A stretch of DNA of 64,000 nucleotides from Anaerolineae bacterium (GCA_019637555.1 JAHBVK010000007.1:82750-146749), one strand, 5' to 3'; shown: positions 46,484 to 55,813, numbered from the stretch's first letter. The notes: generated by a model not told the origin, from the sequence alone. Made by a program: numbers and translations.

Positions 46484-47266
46484 TTAATAAGCAGAGGGAC
46501 GACGATCTTGCAGTACAGGGAAACCTGCCCGCACCTGATCAACAATGTCGGTATTGATTTTGACCGTCATAATGTTCTCGGTATCGCCCAACTCCGCCAC
46601 GATATTCCCTGTCGGATCGACGATCATGGAGTGACCGGAGAACGTGCTGCCATTATATTCACCAACGCGGTTGCAGCCGATCACGAAATATTGATTCTCG
46701 ATAGCGCGGGCTTGCAGCAGTGTACGCCAGTGATTGATCCGTGTGGCGGGCCACTGTGCTGGAATAACCACCATCTTGGAGTTATCGACGGCATAGCGGC
46801 GCAGTAATTCGGGGAAGCGTAGATCGTAGCAAATAGCGATGGAGGTGGGACCCCACGCAAGGTCGGTGGTCAACGGCGCTTCGCCGGGGCTGAGATATTG
46901 CCCTTCGTTCATGCCTTCAAATAAATGAATTTTGCGGTAAGCACCCGTGACGCCGGAAACTGGCGTGAACACTGCACAGCAGTTGTAGACGCCGACGCCT
47001 CGCTTCTCTAGCATCGAACCGAGTATGACGATCTTCGCTGACCGCGCCAGTGTCGCTACCTGAGCAAACAAACCGCCGGAGAGCGTACTGGCAAATTCCT
47101 TCGATTTTTCTAAAGCAAAGCCGTTATCCCACAATTCCGGCAGCACGATCATATCTGATCCGCGCCGTGCCGCCTCCGCTACCAACTCCTGAACTGTCGC
47201 CCAGTTCTTGCGCGGATCGCCATCACGGACGTTCATCTGTGCAATACTTACGGTCACCTCAGGCAT
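46484..47266 (-). CDS. Nitrilase-superfamily carbon-nitrogen hydrolase (omega-amidase-like)
   Basis: 260 aa. The Glu-Lys-Cys catalytic triad is visible: E44 (LPELWDNGF), K112 (YRKIHLFEG) and C146 (AICYDLRFPEL). The overall pattern is close to YafV/omega-amidase, which hydrolyses alpha-ketoglutaramate and similar amides in salvage after methionine or glutamine transamination. That fits the mtaD gene in this window but the genes are far apart. Lies 16 bp before the methyltransferase. Confidence 0.88.
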   Translation of the reverse strand: MPEVTVSIAQMNVRDGDPRKNWATVQELVAEAARRGSDMIVLPELWDNGFALEKSKEFASTLSGGLFAQVATLARSAKIVILGSMLEKRGVGVYNCCAVFTPVSGVTGAYRKIHLFEGMNEGQYLSPGEAPLTTDLAWGPTSIAICYDLRFPELLRRYAVDNSKMVVIPAQWPATRINHWRTLLQARAIENQYFVIGCNRVGEYNGSTFSGHSMIVDPTGNIVAELGDTENIMTVKINTDIVDQVRAGFPVLQDRRPSAY

Positions 47267-47326
47267 ACTGCGTTCCCATCCTTATTTGAATTGTGGTGGT
47301 TCACACCATTAGTAACAAAGGATAGC

Positions 47327-47872
47327 CTAAACCGCGATGGTTTCCCATTCATACCAGAAATGGATCGCTTGTTCAACGACTTGTTCTGTCGTGAGATACG
47401 TCGCGTCTAGTTTCGGCAAATCTTTCAGTTGCAGAACTTGCTGCTCGCGGCGGATCTGGTTGAGTGCCGCGGATCGTGCCTTAGGATCGTGAAAGCGCGC
47501 ACCCTGACTGGCGTATAAACGGCGTAAGATTTCGTTCAGGGAGCAGGTTAGTATCAAGACAGGACCGCTTGCTTGTAAACGTTCGCGGTTAATATCATCC
47601 AGCAAAGTCGAACCGCCGACGGAGATCACCGCGCCACGCTGCAAGGCAACCTCACGGCACAGCGTATTCTCGATACTGCGCAACCGTGCCTCACCGTAGA
47701 GTTGGCGGATTTCATCGGCGTTCATGCCTTCGCGCACCTGAATTTCAGTGTCCAGATTAACGAACGAAACGTTCACTTGCTTGGCGATCATGCGCACGAC
47801 ATTGAGCCGACCAGTGCCGATGTAGCCAGTGACGATGAGATTGTGATACGGTGTCGAGGATGAACTGATCAT
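47327..47872 (-). CDS. Shikimate-kinase-like protein with degenerate P-loop
   Basis: 181 aa. It follows the shikimate kinase layout: a glycine loop at residues 16-23 (GYIGTGRL), then NLDTEI with Asp41 as in the shikimate-binding DxD, GMNADEIRQLYGEARLR then IE, and VGGSTLLDD. The P-loop Lys is Arg22 and the following Ser/Thr is Leu23, so normal ATP binding is doubtful. The sugar-site GGG is GGS. It may be an inactive or altered relative rather than the pathway enzyme. The start at 47872 follows the HAD gene's stop by 5 bp. Confidence 0.72.
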   Translation of the reverse strand: MISSSSTPYHNLIVTGYIGTGRLNVVRMIAKQVNVSFVNLDTEIQVREGMNADEIRQLYGEARLRSIENTLCREVALQRGAVISVGGSTLLDDINRERLQASGPVLILTCSLNEILRRLYASQGARFHDPKARSAALNQIRREQQVLQLKDLPKLDATYLTTEQVVEQAIHFWYEWETIAV

Positions 47873-47877
47873 CGTGA

Positions 47878-48633
47878 TTACCGCCAGCCGGGATACCACT
47901 CGTCCAGAATTGCCGGAAGTTCGTGGAAGGTGTCGATGCGGGCATCTGGTGTGAATAAGCGCGAGGTAATTATGCCCGGTTTTTGCACCACACGCAGTAC
48001 CGCTTTCATACCAACGCTCTGTGCGCCGGACACATCAGCTTCGGGGTTATCGCCCACGAATACCACTTCGGAGGGCTGTAATTGCAACTTATCTAGCGCG
48101 TGTTGGAAAATCGCAGGATGAGGTTTGAGGTAACCGACATCAACGGCGGAGAGACGGCAGTCGGAGAAATAGTGCAGCAGCCCCACCTCTTCCAGTTCGG
48201 TATCACGCAGCCACATCGGTGTCGAGGCATTGGTGATCAAGCCCAGTTGCAGATTATGAGAGACGAGAACAGGCAGCACGTCCAGTACATCAGGAAAAGC
48301 AACCACACCCGCGATCATTTTCCACTTTAGCGCCCGCAGCACACTATCCTCATCGAAATCCGTAATGGGGATGCCGATCTGTTCCATCGCTTTGAGAATC
48401 GCTTCGGCGTAGCGTGGTGCGCGTAAACTTGCCGCTGAATCAACCCATGAGTCGCTGGCGAACTGCCGTACCGAAGTGAAGAAATGATCTGCGTTGGGGA
48501 CGGTATGTCCTGCGCCAGTCAAATGGTCAATCAGAAAATTAAGGTGTTCCCGTTCGTATTCTAACCAATCTTGGACGCGCCCACTCCAATCAATGAGCGT
48601 GTCATCCATGTCGAAGAGAATTGCCTTGAGCAT
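47878..48633 (-). CDS. HAD-superfamily hydrolase
   Basis: 251 aa. Motif I FDMDDTLID carries nucleophile Asp8 and acid Asp10, motif II is GLITNAS, and motif III/IV is VVFVGDNPEADV with the Lys of the KPHPAIF loop before it. The cap is inserted after motif I, as in subfamily IA phosphatases. Substrate unknown. A short palindrome GTGTA-TTGT-TACAC (48697-48710) lies 64 bp upstream and may be an operator. First gene of a row with the shikimate-kinase-like gene. Confidence 0.86.
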   Translation of the reverse strand: MLKAILFDMDDTLIDWSGRVQDWLEYEREHLNFLIDHLTGAGHTVPNADHFFTSVRQFASDSWVDSAASLRAPRYAEAILKAMEQIGIPITDFDEDSVLRALKWKMIAGVVAFPDVLDVLPVLVSHNLQLGLITNASTPMWLRDTELEEVGLLHYFSDCRLSAVDVGYLKPHPAIFQHALDKLQLQPSEVVFVGDNPEADVSGAQSVGMKAVLRVVQKPGIITSRLFTPDARIDTFHELPAILDEWYPGWR

Positions 48634-48792
48634 TATGTGCCTATCGCTGAAGTACCATCCTTAAATTTAGGAATGGACAGTAGTTGGATAATTGTAGTGT
48701 ATTGTTACACCATCGGAGATCGCGTGCAACCGTCAAATGGTGGATTTATCGTGAAATCCGTAGCGAGGCGTGGCTTTCGGTTGGCACTCTAG

Positions 48793-49947
48793 TTAGCGCC
48801 GTTTTTTCAACATTTGCTGTACTACCTCGCTGATGGCAGCAGCGTAACGGGCAGCGCTGAAATGCTCTACCACATGTTCCCGTGCTTGTGTTCCAACTCG
48901 CTGCCGCAACTGCGGATCGCACAGCAGAGTAACGACTTTCTCAGCAAGCGCGCGGCTGTTACGCGGCGGCACGAGGTAGCCTGTCACGCCATCGATGATC
49001 GTCTCCGAAGGACCACCGACGCGTGTACTGACGATGGGACGTGCCATAGCCATACTCTCCAGAGCCACCATACTCAGCGATTCAAACCATGAGCTGCACA
49101 CCATCACATCGGCGGCGGCAATCACTTCGCGGGAGTCTTGCCAGAAACCGAGATAAGTGACGCGCTCGCGCAGTAGTGCATCGCTGTTCGCCATAGCCAG
49201 AATGTCTTGCTTATACTGCTCATCTTTAGAGACACCGAAGACATTTTCGCCAGCGACAGCGAATCGCGCCTCCGGTACTTGTGCCAGCACATGTTTCGCC
49301 ATTTCTAGAAAGTATTCATGACCCTTCACATTCTGGAAACGCGCGATCATGCAGACTAGCGGCGTATCCTGAGTGATGCCAAGTTTGTCGCGCACCGCAG
49401 TACTCTCGAAGTGCGGTTGATGCACATCGGTATCAACACCGGGTATCAACACTTCCATCGAGTTTGGAGGTAGTTTCGGCGGGGTGCCTAGAAGGCGCTC
49501 TTTCACCGCCGCCGTGATGGCGATAATCTTGCTGATCTGCTTCTCAAAGAAGTGGCGCTGCCATGGGTAGATCGGAAACCACCAACCCATCGCATTCCAG
49601 ATCACCGGGATTTTCAGTGCCTGTGCCGCCGGAACGATGAATGGCAGAGAATGGTAATCCGTTAACACGGCGTGGATCGATTGAACTTTTAAGAACTGCC
49701 GCAGTTTTCCGACGATTGGAGTACGTTCCCAGAGTTGCGGAACAAACAATGTCGTCGTACCGCGATAAGGCAGCGTATGAGTGCTGACGCCGAGCGCCGC
49801 CGCCGCTTGTGGAAATGCGCCATCGTGTGGAGTGAGCAAATACGGTTGAAAGCGGGATCGATCCAGCGCGCGCATTAGATTGAGTTGCAAACTTTCGCCG
49901 CCGCCGATTCCCGTGTACGTGGTAATCGAGAGAAGATTGGTGGTCAA
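48793..49947 (-). CDS. Glycosyltransferase family 4 protein
   Basis: 384 aa from the preferred start. GT-B fold: N-terminal TTNLLSITTYTGIGGGESLQLNLMRAL and donor-domain block ESLSMVALESMAMARPIVSTRVGGPSE with the family Ex7E motif, and EYFLEMAK and VPPRNSRALAEKV. It transfers a sugar from a nucleotide donor to an unknown acceptor. The TTG at 49947 is chosen because the family normally begins there; the frame runs open to 50049 and no good ribosome-binding site decides the matter. Divergent from the MalT-type regulator. Confidence 0.85.
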   Translation of the reverse strand: MTTNLLSITTYTGIGGGESLQLNLMRALDRSRFQPYLLTPHDGAFPQAAAALGVSTHTLPYRGTTTLFVPQLWERTPIVGKLRQFLKVQSIHAVLTDYHSLPFIVPAAQALKIPVIWNAMGWWFPIYPWQRHFFEKQISKIIAITAAVKERLLGTPPKLPPNSMEVLIPGVDTDVHQPHFESTAVRDKLGITQDTPLVCMIARFQNVKGHEYFLEMAKHVLAQVPEARFAVAGENVFGVSKDEQYKQDILAMANSDALLRERVTYLGFWQDSREVIAAADVMVCSSWFESLSMVALESMAMARPIVSTRVGGPSETIIDGVTGYLVPPRNSRALAEKVVTLLCDPQLRQRVGTQAREHVVEHFSAARYAAAISEVVQQMLKKRR

Positions 49948-50085
49948 CTTAAATCGCCAAAACGCTATGAATAGTCGGTCACATGTAACATTTCGTATTG
50001 TGCCGCAGGTGTATCCCCTAGCGGCGCATCGTTGTCTAATCGTAGGCACGGCGCAAACTCAGGGTTGCGTGCTAGAATTTGCAGT

Positions 50086-52713
50086 ATGAATGCGCTGGCA
50101 CCGATTCTTACTACCAAGTTGACGATTCCAAAAGTGCGACCGACAGTCGTTCGTCGCACTCGCCTATTGGATGCGTTGGCAACTGCTTTTGAGGCGAGAT
50201 TAACAATTGTTACCGCGCCCGCTGGCTTCGGCAAGACCACTCTGCTGAGCGAATGGGCGACGGCGAAGGCTGATCACGTCGCGTGGTACACGCTCGATCC
50301 CAGCGACGATCAATTGACGCGCTTTCTGTGCTGCGTCGTAGTTGCGCTGCAAACAATTGAGCCGCAACTCGGTGTAGAATCCTTGAAATTGGTGGAAAGT
50401 AACGCGCTCAGTTCTTCGCCTGAAGCCTTCTCACAAAGCTTTCTCACGCCGCTGATTAACGATCTGGTGCAATGGGGCGACGAGGTTGCGCTGGTGCTCG
50501 ATGATTATCATGAAATCGCGCTGCCAGCGATCCATGAAGCAGTGGCTTATCTGCTGCGTCACGCACCGCCAACGCTGCATTTGCTGGTCGCCAGTCGTCA
50601 CGATCCGCCACTGCCATTAGCACGACTGCGCGCCCGTGGCGAGTTATTTGAATTAACCGCTGACGACATCCGCTTCACCCCCTCGGAGATCACGGCGTTC
50701 TTTGCGCAAATTGGATTCGGGGAACTGTCGGGAGCGACCGTTGAGGCACTGGCACAGCGCACCGAAGGCTGGATAGCGGGTTTGCAGTTGGTGGCGCTCT
50801 CCACGCGAGATCGGGATGCGCTACCGCGCGTAGTCACGGCATTAGCGGGCACCAATCGCTATATCGCGGAATATCTGCTGGACGAGGTTTTCAAACTGCA
50901 GACCGCCGACATCCGCCGTTTCTTGCTGCACACCGCGATTCTTAGTCAACTGAACGCTGGCTTATGCAACGCAGTAACCGGTGAGTCGGGCAGTCAGGTG
51001 GTACTAGAACAACTCGAAGCGATGAACCTGTTTACCACGCCGCTGGATCATCAACGCCGCTGGTATCGCTATCATCAGCTATTTGCCGATTTCCTGATGG
51101 ATCGGCTGCGCAAAACTGAGCCGCAGCGTATCCCTGAACTGCACAAGCGCGCCGCTGATTGGTATCAGCAACAGGGCTTACTCGCGGAAGCGATAGATCA
51201 ATTCTTGAAAGCGGATGCTTACGAGGAAGCCGCGGACATCATTGAGCAGTATGTTGGTGTGACGCAAATTAGTGGTATTGATGTGAGTGCCTTGCGCTGG
51301 CTGGATGCGCTGCCACAAACGCTGGTTGAATCGCGCCCCACCTTGTGCCTGCTCTACGCTGGACTGCTGATTATGGCGGGGCGCACTGACAACGTGGATC
51401 GGCTGAACGTGCTGTTGGCAGCGGCGCATCGCGGCATGATTGATGAGCATCTCGAATTAGGGGCGGCGCTGCCTGCGATCATGGCACTACTGCGCGGTAA
51501 TTCGTCGGAAGAACTCGATTACGCCCAGCAGCAACTCAGTGCCTTAGTCGAACAGGTCCCCTTGCTGCGTGGCGCATTAACGCTGAGTCTAGGCGAGGTC
51601 TACCGCCTCACGGGCGATCTGGGTATGGCGGAGTCACTGCTTGAAGAAGCGGGTACGTTATATCAGACTGGCGGTGAGGCACGCACAGCGTTGATTGCCA
51701 CCTGCCAGCGCGGTTATGTGCAGCTATTTGCGGGTGATCTGCAAAAGGCGAACGCCACCTTTCGCAGTGGTTTGCGCCAGAGCGAATCGCTGCCACCTGC
51801 GGAGCGACCACTGGCGACGGTAACGCTGTTGCATACTGGCTTAGGGCAGATTTTCTTGAGCTGGAACGACATCACCGCCGCAGATTTCCACGCCAGAGAA
51901 GCGCGGCGTATCGCTGAACGAATCGGTGAGAAGCGTGTGGCAATCATGGCGCACATCTTGCACACGCAAGTATTGACAGCACAAGCGCAATATCAATCGG
52001 CGATAGAAGTGTTAGAAGACGCGGAAAAGATCGCTATTACGCATCAACTGGATGAAGAATCGCAGGCATACGTCAGCGCATGGCGCGCACATGTTTGGTT
52101 GGCAAGTGGAGAGAATGCCAGAGCAGCGGCTTGGCTGCAGCAGTTAACGCTGGATGACGAAACGATTTTGCATCCCGGTTATCGCGAAACATTGATCACT
52201 GTAGTGAGGGTGATGACTACGCGGCGGCAGTTCCAAGCTGCGATCGATCTGCTGAATCGCGGCTTGGAGACATGGGACAAGGGACGCATGAGTCGTGGCG
52301 GGATCATCGAGGCATTAATCTTGGGAGCGGGCTTGCGGATAGCGCTTAACGAGATGGACAAAGCGTTGATCAATCTGGAAAAGGCGTTGAGTCTGGCAGA
52401 GCCGGGTGGATATATCCGCGAGTTTGTCAACGCAGGCACATTGATTTTGCCATTGCTGCGCCATTACGTAGGGCATGTTCCGAACGCGCCATTTGCTCGT
52501 CAGGTCTTGGGCAGCTTCGAGGAAAAGCTAAGCGAACGCGAGATCGAATTGCTCGGTCTGATTGCGGAAGGTCTGCCCAACCACGAGATCGCGGCGAAGT
52601 TGGTGGTTACACCTGAGACGGTCAAGTGGCACATCAAGAACATCTACCGCAAGCTCGGTGTCGCCAGCCGCACTGAAGCGATCCGCGAGGCGAAGGTGAG
52701 ACGGCTACTCTAG
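50086..52713 (+). CDS. MalT-type LuxR-family ATP-dependent regulator 1
   Basis: 875 aa STAND regulator. Residues 10-400 form a nucleotide-binding domain with Walker A PAGFGKTT near residue 45 and a following winged region. The middle (about 400-790) is a helical repeat-rich domain of TPR-like type. The C-terminal LuxR helix-turn-helix is LSEREIELLGLIAEGLPNHEIAAKLVVTPETVKWHIKNIYRKLGVASRTEA. Ligand binding should switch it on. Upstream of a peptide importer operon, so it probably controls that. The ATG at 50086 is 54 bp inside the open frame and close to the likely start of the family. Confidence 0.9.
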   Translation: MNALAPILTTKLTIPKVRPTVVRRTRLLDALATAFEARLTIVTAPAGFGKTTLLSEWATAKADHVAWYTLDPSDDQLTRFLCCVVVALQTIEPQLGVESLKLVESNALSSSPEAFSQSFLTPLINDLVQWGDEVALVLDDYHEIALPAIHEAVAYLLRHAPPTLHLLVASRHDPPLPLARLRARGELFELTADDIRFTPSEITAFFAQIGFGELSGATVEALAQRTEGWIAGLQLVALSTRDRDALPRVVTALAGTNRYIAEYLLDEVFKLQTADIRRFLLHTAILSQLNAGLCNAVTGESGSQVVLEQLEAMNLFTTPLDHQRRWYRYHQLFADFLMDRLRKTEPQRIPELHKRAADWYQQQGLLAEAIDQFLKADAYEEAADIIEQYVGVTQISGIDVSALRWLDALPQTLVESRPTLCLLYAGLLIMAGRTDNVDRLNVLLAAAHRGMIDEHLELGAALPAIMALLRGNSSEELDYAQQQLSALVEQVPLLRGALTLSLGEVYRLTGDLGMAESLLEEAGTLYQTGGEARTALIATCQRGYVQLFAGDLQKANATFRSGLRQSESLPPAERPLATVTLLHTGLGQIFLSWNDITAADFHAREARRIAERIGEKRVAIMAHILHTQVLTAQAQYQSAIEVLEDAEKIAITHQLDEESQAYVSAWRAHVWLASGENARAAAWLQQLTLDDETILHPGYRETLITVVRVMTTRRQFQAAIDLLNRGLETWDKGRMSRGGIIEALILGAGLRIALNEMDKALINLEKALSLAEPGGYIREFVNAGTLILPLLRHYVGHVPNAPFARQVLGSFEEKLSEREIELLGLIAEGLPNHEIAAKLVVTPETVKWHIKNIYRKLGVASRTEAIREAKVRRLL

Positions 52714-52760
52714 TGTACTCCTACACCACCACTCTACTTCCGATAAGACTACTCTGATAA

Positions 52761-52780
52761 CCCCCCACTACCCCCCAATT
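52761..52780. repeat. 10 bp direct repeat of C6 boxes upstream of the peptide importer
   Basis: CCCCCCACTA immediately followed by CCCCCCAATT, an exact 10 bp spacing of two C6 (G6 on the minus strand) runs, 128 bp before the binding protein gene. It could be a binding site for the flanking MalT-type regulators, as MalT boxes are G-rich and repeated. The rest of the gap from 52714 has only short repeats of GATAA. Confidence 0.45.
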
Positions 52781-52833
52781 GGTTGCACGCATCTACTACT
52801 CCTGATTCATTACCCTAATAAGCGCATTACGCA

Positions 52834-52884
52834 AAGCGTTCTGAGATTGATATGCCAGCTCATCAATCTCAGAACCGCTTTTTT
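52834..52884 (+). terminator. Strong terminator-like hairpin in the leader of the peptide importer
   Basis: Stem AAGCG-TTCTGAGATTGAT / ATCAATCTCAGAA-CCGCTT with a 10 nt loop and a T run. It ends 10 bp before the ribosome-binding site (AGGAG) of the binding protein gene. No room for a promoter lies between them. Confidence 0.8.
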
Positions 52885-52907
52885 AGTTAAATCAGGAGAT
52901 GCCTTAT

Positions 52908-54644
52908 ATGTTTAAATCTAGCTTCAAACGCCTGGTGGGTCTGGCAACGGCGATAATGATCCTAGCGTTGCTGGCAACCACTGCGCGTCCACTAGTAGTG
53001 CGGGCGCAAGACCCTGAAGGCGGAGTGTTGATCGAGCCAACTTTTGGTTCTGGTCCTGATACCCTCAGCCCACTATTCTGTAACGACAACACCTGTTCCA
53101 AACTAACCGGCTTGATGTTCCCACTGTTGATCGGTGTTGATGCCGAAACGCAGTACTTCGCCAAGGGTGCACGCAACGGGCTGGCGACGGATTGGTCACT
53201 CTCCGACGATGGTCTCTCGCTAACCTTCACGCTGCGTAGTGACATGAAGTGGTCGGATGGCACGCCCATCACTTCTGCGGACGCGCTGTTCGGTTATCAG
53301 GTAATCACCAACGAAGACGCACAATCACCTTTAATCTCTGGTGTCACCAACATCGCCAGCGTAGAAGCACCCGATCCCACGACACTGGTTGTGACCTTCA
53401 AGAGTGCTGACTGCACCGCGCTGGGTACCGCTAACGTGATCCCCATTGCGCCCAAGCACATTCTGGAGAACGTCGCCCCCGCCGATATGCAGGCTGATTC
53501 CTTCAGCACCGCGCCGATGGTTTCCGCAGGTCCCTTCAAATTTGACTCTTATCGTGCTTCCGATACCACCACGCTGGTAGCGAATCCCGATTACGTCGAT
53601 CTGGAAGACGGCAAGATAAACGCTGGCGGCTTTATCCAGCCTGTGGTGCCTGACCAGACGGTGTTGGTGCAGCAATTCTTGGCGCATGAAGTCAACATGA
53701 TCGATGCGCCTGCGGTCTCGCGTCGCGCTGAACTGCGTGCCGATGCTGACGCTGGCAATTCGCAGATCTTCGACTTCCCCGGCAATGCATGGGACTATAT
53801 CGCGCTGAACATGGCGAATCCCGCCAATCCGCAGCCCGGTCTGGATGCCAACGGCAACGTGATCGAGCAAGAACCGCATCCGATCTTCGGAGATGTCGCC
53901 GTGCGTAAGGCATTGGCACTGGGTATTGATGTCGAGTCCATCATCAAGGGGGCTGTATTTGGTGAAGGCACGCGCATGTCCTCCTTCATCATTTCTGGCT
54001 CATGGGCGGAAGACAAGAGCCTCAAGCCAATCGCCTTTGATCCTGCGGCTGCCGCCAAGATGCTCGATGAAGCTGGCTGGCCCATGGGACCCGATGGTAT
54101 CCGCGTAGCTAAGGGCGCGAAGTATGCCCCCGATGGCACGCCCTTTAAGTTCACACTGCTAACCAATCAGGGTAACTCTCGCCGCGAAGCTATCGGCACG
54201 ATTGTAAAAGATCAATTGGCGCAGCTTGGTATCGAAGTAGACTTCCAGCCGATTGATTTCAACGTGCTCAACGATCTCGTGCGTTCGCAGAATTTCGATG
54301 CCCGCATCGGCGGCTGGATCAACAGCTTCCCTGATGATCCTGATGCGACGGCGCTGTTCCTGCCCGAAGCCGACATCCCCGGCAGCGGCAACAACTTCGT
54401 CTCTTACTCCAATCCTGAAGTGACCAAGCTGATGAAAGAAGCGCTGACGGTTCCCGGTTGCGCGCTGGATGACCGCACACCTATCTATCACCAGATTCAG
54501 GAGATCATGGCTGATGACCTGCCTTACATCTGGTTGTTCACGGTGAACGGTTGGTATGGTGCAACCAGTGAGGTACAAGACTTCACGCCTGCTGCCAATC
54601 TGTTCTACAACCGCGTTGAACACTGGCGCGTCGAAGGTCAATAA
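52908..54644 (+). CDS. Peptide/nickel-type ABC transporter substrate-binding protein
   Basis: 578 aa. The ATG at 52908 is chosen: AGGAG is 9 bp upstream and the product opens with a Sec signal peptide (residues 1-30) ending VRAQ; an ATG three codons earlier overlaps the ribosome-binding site. There is no lipobox Cys, so it is secreted rather than lipid-anchored. The family pattern includes LSDDGLSLTFTLRSDMKWSDGTPITSADALFGYQ and VRKALALGIDVESIIKGAVFGEG, as in SBP_bac_5 peptide, nickel or sugar binding proteins. Followed by two permease genes with a strong stem-loop between. Confidence 0.92.
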   Translation: MFKSSFKRLVGLATAIMILALLATTARPLVVRAQDPEGGVLIEPTFGSGPDTLSPLFCNDNTCSKLTGLMFPLLIGVDAETQYFAKGARNGLATDWSLSDDGLSLTFTLRSDMKWSDGTPITSADALFGYQVITNEDAQSPLISGVTNIASVEAPDPTTLVVTFKSADCTALGTANVIPIAPKHILENVAPADMQADSFSTAPMVSAGPFKFDSYRASDTTTLVANPDYVDLEDGKINAGGFIQPVVPDQTVLVQQFLAHEVNMIDAPAVSRRAELRADADAGNSQIFDFPGNAWDYIALNMANPANPQPGLDANGNVIEQEPHPIFGDVAVRKALALGIDVESIIKGAVFGEGTRMSSFIISGSWAEDKSLKPIAFDPAAAAKMLDEAGWPMGPDGIRVAKGAKYAPDGTPFKFTLLTNQGNSRREAIGTIVKDQLAQLGIEVDFQPIDFNVLNDLVRSQNFDARIGGWINSFPDDPDATALFLPEADIPGSGNNFVSYSNPEVTKLMKEALTVPGCALDDRTPIYHQIQEIMADDLPYIWLFTVNGWYGATSEVQDFTPAANLFYNRVEHWRVEGQ

Positions 54645-54676
54645 CTCTCTACCTTTATAAGTAGACTACCTGCCAT

Positions 54677-54704
54677 CCCCGTACTGCGTTAGCGCAGTAC
54701 GGGG
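54677..54704 (+). repeat. Stable stem-loop between binding protein and permease genes
   Basis: A perfect 12 bp stem CCCCGTACTGCG / CGCAGTACGGGG with loop TTAG; AGACT and AGTCT flank it and can extend the fold. No T run follows, so it is probably a processing or 3' stabilising element that lets more binding protein than permease be made. Confidence 0.75.
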
Positions 54705-54777
54705 CAGTCTAGTCTCAACCAGAAATGATTGTTGGTTGTTCGCCGTCATTATCCAAGCTAGTTTTCGAGAGCCACCC

Positions 54778-55803
54778 ATGTTCAGATACATCCTCCGCCG
54801 CATCTTTCAGGCAATCCCCACCATCTTCGGGATCACCTTGCTGAGTTACCTGCTGATCACCGCTGCACCGGGGGGACCGGTAGGTGCGTTGGGCGTCGAT
54901 CCCAAACTGACGCCGGAGAAACGTCGCATCCTTGAAGCGCAACTTGGCGTCAACGACCCTTGGCCCGTGCAGTATCTGAAGTGGCTGGTGGGTGATGATT
55001 GGCTGTTAGTGGATAAAAACGGCGACGGCGAAAAAGATGGTTACGGGAATCGTCGTGGTGTGCTCAGAGGCGATTTTGGTAACTCTTTTTCTGGCAGACG
55101 CCCCGTGATTGATATGATCGCTGAACGAACGTCCGCCACCCTAGAATTAGGCATTACCTCACTTGTTGTTGGCAGCATCCTCGGCGTGATTGTGGGGATT
55201 CTTGCCGCCGTCAATAGAGGCGGTTGGTTCGATAATCTGAGTCGTGTTTTCGCCGTGATCACCAAATCGATCCCCATCTTCTGGCTCGGTTTGATGCTGA
55301 TCTTAATCTTCGGCGCGACGCTGCACGTACTGCCAATGGGAGGGCGCTGCCCGCGCACCACAGGTGACTGTCCGTCGCTGCTCAACCGTACCAACTACAT
55401 CCTGCTGCCTGCGTTAGTGCTGTCGGCGGGTGCTGTTTCCGTGCTCTCCCGCTATATGCGCGCCTCAATGCTCGATGTAATCCATCAAGAGTATGTGCGT
55501 ACCGCGCGGGCGAAAGGCTTGCGGCAACGCCGCGTCTGGTTCACGCATGCTGCCCGCAATGCCCTAATTCCGATTGCAACGCTGATGGGACCGTCGATCA
55601 CAGGCATCTTGGGCGGAGCGGTGATCACCGAGACCATCTTTTCGTGGCCCGGCTTAGGGCGCTTGACCTTCCAAGCGGTATTGCAACAGGATTACCCGCT
55701 GGTGATGGCGGGCGTACTGATCGCTGCATTAGGCACATTGGGTGGCTTCATACTTTCCGACATCCTGTATGCGCTGGTCGATCCGCGCATTCGCTTCAAC
55801 TAG
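54778..55803 (+). CDS. ABC transporter permease, OppB/DppB type
   Basis: 341 aa inner-membrane permease with about six segments: RYILRRIFQAIPTIFGITLLSYLLI at the start, then a soluble loop with an unusual charged stretch (VDKNGDGEKDGYGNRRG) and the EAA-type motif YVRTARAKGLRQRRVWFTHAARNALIP near residue 240. The start is set by the ATG at 54778 after GAGAG; the frame runs open upstream. Together with the next gene it forms the permease dimer for the peptide importer. Confidence 0.92.
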   Translation: MFRYILRRIFQAIPTIFGITLLSYLLITAAPGGPVGALGVDPKLTPEKRRILEAQLGVNDPWPVQYLKWLVGDDWLLVDKNGDGEKDGYGNRRGVLRGDFGNSFSGRRPVIDMIAERTSATLELGITSLVVGSILGVIVGILAAVNRGGWFDNLSRVFAVITKSIPIFWLGLMLILIFGATLHVLPMGGRCPRTTGDCPSLLNRTNYILLPALVLSAGAVSVLSRYMRASMLDVIHQEYVRTARAKGLRQRRVWFTHAARNALIPIATLMGPSITGILGGAVITETIFSWPGLGRLTFQAVLQQDYPLVMAGVLIAALGTLGGFILSDILYALVDPRIRFN

Positions 55804-55813
55804 GAGCATTTTC

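Noticed and set aside
47878..48633. A riboswitch or operator controlling the HAD gene
   Set aside because: Only the short palindrome GTGTA-TTGT-TACAC upstream is visible; it is too small to name and could be chance.
48571..48792. Short plus-strand frame in the gap after the glycosyltransferase
   Set aside because: It overlaps the HAD gene on the minus strand, has no good ribosome-binding site and no family match.
52761..52780. G-quadruplex upstream of the peptide importer
   Set aside because: Only two G runs are present on the minus strand, while four are needed for an intramolecular quadruplex.
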